This document shows, piece after piece, positions 26,756 to 32,192 of a stretch of DNA of 32,192 nt. The notes beneath the pieces are model-generated. The model was not told where the DNA came from. It saw nothing but the letters and a program-made list of their open reading frames with translations, and ran no database searches. This DNA comes from Sandaracinaceae bacterium (GTDB lineage Bacteria > Myxococcota_A > Polyangia > Polyangiales > JAFGIB01). The translations under genes were made by a program, and so were the position numbers. The DNA is taken from assembly GCA_017881055.1 (NCBI GenBank), contig JADGRF010000164.1, positions 1 through 32,192 on the forward strand. Reading direction: 5' to 3'. The first letter of the stretch is position 1. Each line of letters starts with the position of its first letter.

Positions 26756-29700
26756 CTACACGGCCGATGCGGCGTCTTCGGCTGCCTCGCGAGCCTGCTT
26801 GTAGGCGTCGAAACGAACGCGAACGCGGCATGCCGCGGCGTACACGACCGGCAAGACGACCAGCGTCACGAGCGAGGCCGACACGGTGCCGGCCACCACC
26901 ACGACCGCGATCGGTCGCTGGGTCTCGCTGCCGATCGCATGCGACAGCGCCGCAGGCAGAAGCCCAAGCGACGCGAGCAAGCCCGTCATCAGCACCGCGC
27001 GCAGGCGCTCGGTCGTGCCGTTGAACACCGCGTCGTCGATCGCTTCGCCGTCGGTCAGCCGCACGCGGATCGCCGACACGATCAAGACGCCGTTGAGCAC
27101 CGCTTGTCCCAGCAGCGCGATGAAGCCGACAGCGGCCGACACCGACAGTGGCATGCCAACCAACGCGAGGCCCGCGATGCCACCGAGCAGGGCGAAGGGC
27201 GCGACGAGCAGGATCATGAACGAGTCGAACAGCGTACCGAACGTCGAGAACAGCAAGAGGAACGTGAGCAAGAGCGCGACCGGGATCACCAGCTGCAAGC
27301 GTGCCATAGCGCGCTGCTGGTTTTCGAACTCGCCGCCCCAGGTCATCTCGTAGCCGGGTGCGAGCGGCACCGCCCGCGCGACGCGCTTTTGCGCTTCCGC
27401 CACGAACGAGCCGAGATCGCGACCGCGCACGTTCATGCGCACGCCGATGTAGCGCTTGCCGTTCTCGCGCGTGATCGCAGCGCGACCCGTGCCGGTCGTG
27501 ACCTCGGCGACCGCCGAGAGCGGTACGACCGAGCCGTCCTTGATCGGCAATTTGATCGCACGGATCGCGTCCAGATCGGAGCGGTTCGCCGCGGGCAAGC
27601 GCACCGTCACGTCGAAGTGACGCTGTCCTTCCCAGAGCGCCGTGGCGACGTGACCGCCGAGGCTCGTCTCCACGTAGTCCTGCACATCGCCCATCGCGAG
27701 GTTGTAGCGAGCGAGCGCTCCGCGATTGAGCCGCACCACCACCTGCGGTGACTCGCTGGCCTTCACCACACCGACGTCAGCTGCACCCGGCACGGCCGAG
27801 ATCGCAACCCGGGTCTTTTCAGCGGCAGCCTGCAACATCGTCAGGTCATCGCCGTAGATCTTCACGGCGATCTGACCCTGCTGGCCCGAGATGTTCTCGT
27901 TCACGTTGTCGCGGATCGGCTGCGAGAAGTTGTAGTCGAGCCCGGGGATCTCCGCCACGTTGCGCGACATCTCGGCCGTGAGCTCGTCGATGCCTATGTT
28001 CGGCCGCCACTCGTCGAGCGGCTTCAGCTTGATGAAGATCTCGAGGTTGTTCGGCAGCTTGGCGTCGGTGCCGTCCTCGGGGCGCCACAGCTGCGAGAGC
28101 AGCTCGGTGACCTCCGGCGTGCGCATCAGCTTCTCTTTGAGCAGCGGCGTGAGCGCCCGGCCTTCGTCGAGCGAGACGTTGTCCGGCAGCGTGAACGTGA
28201 CGTACAGCGCGCCCTCGTTCAGCGCCGGCAAGAACTCCGAGCCGAGGCGCGGCAGCAGCGTGACCGCCGTGATCATCATGCCGAGCGAAGCGATGAGCAC
28301 GGTCGGCGCGTTGCTCATGGACCAACGCAGCGTCGGCGTGAACGCGGCCTGCGCCCAGCGCAAGAGCGGCGACTCTTTCTGCACCTTCGCGCGACGCAAC
28401 GCGAAGTACGCGAGCGCCGGCACGAGCGTGAAGCTGATCAAGAGCGCGCCAAGCAGCGCGCTCACGACCGTGTGCGCGAGCGGCGCGAAGATGCGTCCCT
28501 CGACACGCTGCAGCGAGAAGATGGGCAGGTACGCCGCGATGATGATCAAGAGCGAGAACAGCGTGGGCCGCGCCACCTCTTTGCTGGTGGCGATCACGCG
28601 CTCGACCAGCACGGCCGGAGGCACCGGATGCTTGGCCTCCTCGGCCGTGTGCGGAGCGAGCTTGTGAAACAGGTGCTCGATCAGAATCACGGCGCCGTCG
28701 ACGATGATGCCGAAGTCGACCGCACCCATCGACAACAGATTCGCGCTCATGCCGCGCGCCTTGAGATAGATGAAGCTCGTCGCCAGCGAGAGCGGAATCG
28801 CAGTCGCCACGATCAACGACGCGCGCACCGAGAGCATGAACGCGAACAGCACCAAGCACACGAGCACGGCGCCTTCGAGCAAGTTGTGGAACACCGTGTG
28901 GACCGTCGTGTTCACCAGCTCGGTGCGGTCGTAGAACGCGTGGATCTTCACGTTGGGCGGGAGCAGCGCCTTGTTCACATGATCGATCTTCTCGCGCAGG
29001 CCCTCGAGCACGTTCGAAGGATTCTCGCCGCGACGCATCAGCACGATGCCTTCGACCACGTCTTCGTCCGTGCCGCGCGTGACCACGCCTTGGCGCGGCG
29101 CCCAGCCCGTGCTCACGTTCGCGACGTCCTTGATCAGCACGGGCACGCCGTTCTGAACGTCGATGCCGACATTGCCGATGTCTTCGATCGAGCCGAGGAT
29201 GCCGATACTACGGATCACGAACGCTTCGGCGCCGCGCTGCACGTAGCCGCCGGTCGCGTTGGCACTCGCCTTCGACAGCGCGTCGAACACCTGCTGCAAA
29301 CCGATGCCGAGCGCGGCCATGCGCGTCGGATCCGGCTGCACGTGGATCTCTTTGACTAGGCCGCCGTACGACACGACGTCGGCGACACCCGGCACCTGGA
29401 GAAACTGCGGCTCCACGACCCAGTCCTGCAGCGTACGCAGCGACATCGGGTCGGCGCCCTTGCCCACCAACGTGTAGCGATAGACCTCACCGATGGGCGT
29501 GGCCAGAGGGCCGAGCTGCGGATGAACTCCGTCCGGCAGCTCGACTCCACTCAAGCGCTCGGTGACTTGCTGACGCGCGATCAACGGGTCGACGCCGTCG
29601 GCAAACGTCAGCGTGACCATCGACAGACCGAACAACGAGATGCTGCGCAAGCGCGTGAGGCCCGGCGTGCCGTTCACTTCGCGCTCGATCGGCACCGATA

Positions 29701-29890
29701 CGCGCCGCTCGACTTCTTCGCTCGGCTGCCCGGCGAAGATCGTGATCACCTGGACCTGCGTGTCAGTTGGGTCGGGGAACGCTTCGATCGTCAGGTTCTT
29801 GTAGGAAAAATAGCCCCAAACCCCGATCACCGTTGCTAGCACGAACGCAAAAAGGCGCGTCCTTACCGAGAGATTCAGCAAGTAGTCCAC
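26756..29890 (-). CDS. CzcA/CusA-family heavy-metal RND efflux pump (first copy)
   Basis: A 1044-residue HME-RND transporter, collinear with the next gene almost throughout and nearly identical across the central helices (for example around LVCLVLFAFMLSVRASLIVA). The DFGIIVDG motif is at 392-399. The periplasmic porter region matches the second copy closely, with differences scattered rather than clustered. It starts at GTG 29890 with an AGAGGT ribosome-binding site 7 nt upstream, 35 bp after the adaptor gene. The pump should drive metal or related cation export by proton antiport through the adaptor and outer-membrane factor. Whether the two pumps form homotrimers or a mixed trimer, as in MdtBC, is open. 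The C-terminus ends in a soluble Ala/Glu-rich tail (AYKQAREAAEDAASAV). Confidence 0.9.
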   Translation of the reverse strand: MDYLLNLSVRTRLFAFVLATVIGVWGYFSYKNLTIEAFPDPTDTQVQVITIFAGQPSEEVERRVSVPIEREVNGTPGLTRLRSISLFGLSMVTLTFADGVDPLIARQQVTERLSGVELPDGVHPQLGPLATPIGEVYRYTLVGKGADPMSLRTLQDWVVEPQFLQVPGVADVVSYGGLVKEIHVQPDPTRMAALGIGLQQVFDALSKASANATGGYVQRGAEAFVIRSIGILGSIEDIGNVGIDVQNGVPVLIKDVANVSTGWAPRQGVVTRGTDEDVVEGIVLMRRGENPSNVLEGLREKIDHVNKALLPPNVKIHAFYDRTELVNTTVHTVFHNLLEGAVLVCLVLFAFMLSVRASLIVATAIPLSLATSFIYLKARGMSANLLSMGAVDFGIIVDGAVILIEHLFHKLAPHTAEEAKHPVPPAVLVERVIATSKEVARPTLFSLLIIIAAYLPIFSLQRVEGRIFAPLAHTVVSALLGALLISFTLVPALAYFALRRAKVQKESPLLRWAQAAFTPTLRWSMSNAPTVLIASLGMMITAVTLLPRLGSEFLPALNEGALYVTFTLPDNVSLDEGRALTPLLKEKLMRTPEVTELLSQLWRPEDGTDAKLPNNLEIFIKLKPLDEWRPNIGIDELTAEMSRNVAEIPGLDYNFSQPIRDNVNENISGQQGQIAVKIYGDDLTMLQAAAEKTRVAISAVPGAADVGVVKASESPQVVVRLNRGALARYNLAMGDVQDYVETSLGGHVATALWEGQRHFDVTVRLPAANRSDLDAIRAIKLPIKDGSVVPLSAVAEVTTGTGRAAITRENGKRYIGVRMNVRGRDLGSFVAEAQKRVARAVPLAPGYEMTWGGEFENQQRAMARLQLVIPVALLLTFLLLFSTFGTLFDSFMILLVAPFALLGGIAGLALVGMPLSVSAAVGFIALLGQAVLNGVLIVSAIRVRLTDGEAIDDAVFNGTTERLRAVLMTGLLASLGLLPAALSHAIGSETQRPIAVVVVAGTVSASLVTLVVLPVVYAAACRVRVRFDAYKQAREAAEDAASAV

Positions 29891-29925
29891 GGCAGGTACC
29901 TCTTTGGTTCAGTAATCGGTCGGGC

Positions 29926-31122
29926 TCAGTGAGCCAGCGTGATCTGGTTATCGAGCAGAATGCCGCCCTGGATGACGACGGTCTCGCCTTCCTTCAGGCC
30001 TTCCGTGATCGCAACCTGTCCGTCGCGGACGGGACCCGCGAGCACGGTGCGACGCGCGAACTGCCCAGGGCCGCTCTGCACGTACACGTATTGCGTGGCG
30101 CCGTCCGAGACCAGCGACGACGCCGGCACCTCGACAGCTGCACCGGGCAAGTCCAAGCGGAAGCGCATGTCGGCGTACTCGTTCGGACGCAGCTTACCGT
30201 CGGCGTTCGGCAGATGAACCTTCACAGGAATGCTGTGGCGTTCGGCATCCACCACGGCGGAGACCATGTCGACCTTCGTCTCGATCGAGAAGCCCGGCAG
30301 CGACGGCAGCGTGATGCGGACCGGCGAGCCGATCTGCACGCCCTCGGCCTGACCTTCGAACAGATCGGCGACCACCCACACGTCCGACACGTCGGCGATC
30401 TGCATCAGCGTGACGTCCGGCGATACCTGCTGCTGAGGCAGCACGTTCTTCTCGACCACGACGCCATCACGCGGCGCGTTCACAGTGAACTCGTTGCTGC
30501 CCTTCTGCGCAACGCGCAGTGCTTCGACGCGCGACTGCGCGGTGGCGAGGTGCAGCTCGGCCTGACGCTTCTGCGCATCGGCCACCAGCTCGTCTTTGCC
30601 GGGCATCAAGCGCGCAGCGACCATGTCGTGCACGCGCTGGTACTGCGCGCGCGCCACTTCGACATCCACGTTGGCCTGCGCCACGTCGCTGCGCAGCGAG
30701 GCGAGATCGGCGCTGGTGACGGTGAGCAGCGGCTGCCCCTTCTTCACCTGCTGACCGAGCTCCACGAAGACGTTGCTCACCACGCCGGCCAGCGGCAAGC
30801 CGATGCGCGCGGCGTGCGCTTCGTCGATACGTACGCGCGCCACCACCGGGTCCGTCCAGTGCGGCGCGGCCTTCGTCGCTTTGCCTGTCTTCAACACGTC
30901 CCACTGCGGCGCGTCCTGCGACAGCGTGACGTCGTGCTCACCGACGTGCATGCCCGCGGGCGGCGGAACCGGCTCGGGGGGCTTACGCGAATACGATGCC
31001 GCGCCGTACACGGCGAGCGCCGCGACCACGACGGCGCCCAGCATGGCGAGCACGTTGTTCGACTTGGGCCGAAGGGAAGACGAGCTCGTGATCGTCTCGG
31101 AAGTGCCGACTTTGGAACTCAT
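29926..31122 (-). CDS. RND efflux periplasmic adaptor, CzcB/CusB type
   Basis: A 398-residue membrane-fusion protein bridging the RND pump and outer-membrane factor. A single hydrophobic segment near residues 22-42 anchors it. The order is typical: a half-lipoyl hairpin (VSNVFVELGQQVKKGQPLLTVTS), a coiled-coil hairpin (about 150-215), the second lipoyl half (FTVNAPRDGVVVEKNVLPQQQVSPD), a beta-barrel domain and a membrane-proximal domain ending LKEGETVVIQGGILLDNQITLAH. No Cys- or Met-rich metal-binding N-terminus was seen; a short His/Met-containing segment (AGMHVGEHD) follows the anchor. I chose the ATG at 31122, preceded by AGGTGA 5 nt upstream; a GTG at 31131 would overlap the upstream stop. 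It lies 5 nt downstream of the outer-membrane factor gene. Confidence 0.92.
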   Translation of the reverse strand: MSSKVGTSETITSSSSLRPKSNNVLAMLGAVVVAALAVYGAASYSRKPPEPVPPPAGMHVGEHDVTLSQDAPQWDVLKTGKATKAAPHWTDPVVARVRIDEAHAARIGLPLAGVVSNVFVELGQQVKKGQPLLTVTSADLASLRSDVAQANVDVEVARAQYQRVHDMVAARLMPGKDELVADAQKRQAELHLATAQSRVEALRVAQKGSNEFTVNAPRDGVVVEKNVLPQQQVSPDVTLMQIADVSDVWVVADLFEGQAEGVQIGSPVRITLPSLPGFSIETKVDMVSAVVDAERHSIPVKVHLPNADGKLRPNEYADMRFRLDLPGAAVEVPASSLVSDGATQYVYVQSGPGQFARRTVLAGPVRDGQVAITEGLKEGETVVIQGGILLDNQITLAH

Positions 31123-31127
31123 GTCTT

Positions 31128-32192
31128 TCACCTGTGTGCGAGCGCTCCGTCCAGGCCCAGCGTTCGTCGAATGTCATTCTTGATGTCGAAGAGCTCGAAG
31201 CGCAGGTCGAGAGCTTGCATGCGCAGCGTCACCGCCTGACGTCGAGCCAAGAGCAGATCGGTCATGTCGAGCTGGCCTTCTTCGAGGCCCTTTTCCTGCG
31301 ATACCAGCACACGCTCGGCGCGCGGCAGCACGTCGCCCTCGACCGCCTTGAGCGCGGCTTCCACGGCGCTCTTGCGATCCACGAGCTCTGCCAGCTGACC
31401 GCGCGCACGCGTGAGTGTGGCGCGCGCCATTGCTTCGAGCTGGTCCGCCTGAGCCAGGGCCCTGCTCTGATCGTGCTGACCACGATCGAACACCGGCAGC
31501 GGCAGTGCCACGGACAGAGCGAGCGTGTTCAGGTTGTCGCCGGATACCGTGAAGTTGTCGCGCGTATAGCCAAGACGGAAGGTGAGATCGGGGATTGCCC
31601 GACGGCTGGCCAGCTGGGCTTCTTTGCCGAAGGCGTCGCGATCCTTCTGCAGCGCGGCGAGATCGGCGCGGCTCTCGACCTCGTGGCCCGTCACGGCGTC
31701 AGGCACGACCGCAGCGACGTCGATGTCGGCAACACCGGCCACGCCGAGATCGCAGCGCGCCAAGAGCGCGGCGCTGCAGCGTTCGAGCGCCGCGGCTTGC
31801 TCGGCGTGCGCGCGCGCGACATCGGCCTGCAAGCTCGCGAGATCGATCAGCAGCCGGTCGTAATCGACGCCGGAGAGCGCCTGATGATCGAGCCGACCCT
31901 TCGCAATGTCGGCTTCGGCTTGCCCGGTGCGCAGCGCCTCATCGAGAGTCTGTGCCCGCACTTGCGCGTACACCGCACGAGCCAGCGCATCGCGCGCCTC
32001 GTTCACGCTGTCGGCGAGTGTGGCGACGATCCGGTGTTCGGCCGCGGCGGCATGCAAGTCAGCCGCCTCGCCGCGCGGGCCACGCTTGCCCAGCTCGAAC
32101 GTCTCGCTCAGACCGACGCCGAAGATCAGCATGCGGTCCAGGCCGTGCGTGGGATAGTGGGTGTTGCTGACCGGCAGGTTGGCGACCGAGAA
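31128..32192 (-). CDS. TolC/CzcC-like outer-membrane factor (5' part beyond the window)
   Basis: The reading frame stays open to the window end, so the N-terminus, with its signal peptide, is missing. The 354 visible residues match the outer-membrane factor family (CzcC/CusC): NLPVSNTHYPTHGLDRMLIFGVGLSETFELGKRG at the visible N-terminal side, then long helices, a strand-like segment PDLTFRLGYTRDNFTVSGDNLNTLALSVALPLPVFDRGQ, and further helices to LRFELFDIKNDIRRTLG. It forms the trimeric exit duct for the efflux pumps encoded downstream. The gene is first of the visible operon, and its stop (complement of 31128-31130) is 5 nt before the adaptor's ATG. A regulator or promoter could lie beyond the right edge. 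Confidence 0.9.
   Translation of the reverse strand, partial: FSVANLPVSNTHYPTHGLDRMLIFGVGLSETFELGKRGPRGEAADLHAAAAEHRIVATLADSVNEARDALARAVYAQVRAQTLDEALRTGQAEADIAKGRLDHQALSGVDYDRLLIDLASLQADVARAHAEQAAALERCSAALLARCDLGVAGVADIDVAAVVPDAVTGHEVESRADLAALQKDRDAFGKEAQLASRRAIPDLTFRLGYTRDNFTVSGDNLNTLALSVALPLPVFDRGQHDQSRALAQADQLEAMARATLTRARGQLAELVDRKSAVEAALKAVEGDVLPRAERVLVSQEKGLEEGQLDMTDLLLARRQAVTLRMQALDLRFELFDIKNDIRRTLGLDGALAHR

Overview
The window is high-GC DNA packed with genes on both strands. The gene families point to a myxobacterium-like member of the Myxococcota (former Deltaproteobacteria), perhaps Polyangiales. Evidence: a Ser/Thr kinase with PEGA repeats, a Cys-rich Sel1-repeat lipoprotein, a secreted metalloprotease with a MopE-like calcium/metal-binding motif, a bacterial PFKFB-type bifunctional enzyme, and many outer-membrane and secreted proteins. 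The assignment rests on gene content only. I see no tRNA, rRNA, CRISPR array, transposase or phage gene.

Region 1 (1-4.6 kb): a cox15/ctaA-type heme A synthase gene overlaps, by 68 bp, a downstream gene for a eukaryote-like 6-phosphofructo-2-kinase/fructose-2,6-bisphosphatase (both minus strand). The 3' end of the latter lies in a 31-bp tandem repeat at the window edge. A small outer-membrane-type protein gene and a divergent DUF362 gene follow. Region 2 (4.6-13.9 kb): an OmpA-type envelope protein with two carboxypeptidase-regulatory-like domains; a membrane Ser/Thr kinase with two PEGA domains, whose start codon looks non-canonical; an HU-like protein with a clear bidirectional terminator; a degenerate EAL-domain protein; and, divergently, a Sel1-repeat lipoprotein plus a TonB-dependent-receptor-like protein in an 11-bp-spaced operon. 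A pappalysin-like metalloprotease (13.9-15.5 kb) has a 16-bp palindrome beside its probable promoter.

Region 3 (15.7-23.5 kb) is the most interesting. Four minus-strand genes overlap by 1-4 nt: a RidA-GNAT fusion, an Mre11/SbcD/YhaO-like nuclease, a Rad50/SbcC/YhaN-like ATPase without a zinc hook, and a large N6-adenine DNA methyltransferase resembling the type ISP/DISARM class but with no nuclease or helicase of its own. The tight coupling suggests a modification enzyme paired with an Mre11-Rad50-type nuclease, a candidate DNA-modification/defence or genome-maintenance module.

Region 4 (23.5-32.2 kb): a heavy-metal-efflux (HME) RND operon on the minus strand. It holds a TolC-like outer-membrane factor (cut by the window end), one periplasmic adaptor, and two tandem, very similar CzcA/CusA-type pumps. 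A strong hairpin separates it from region 3.
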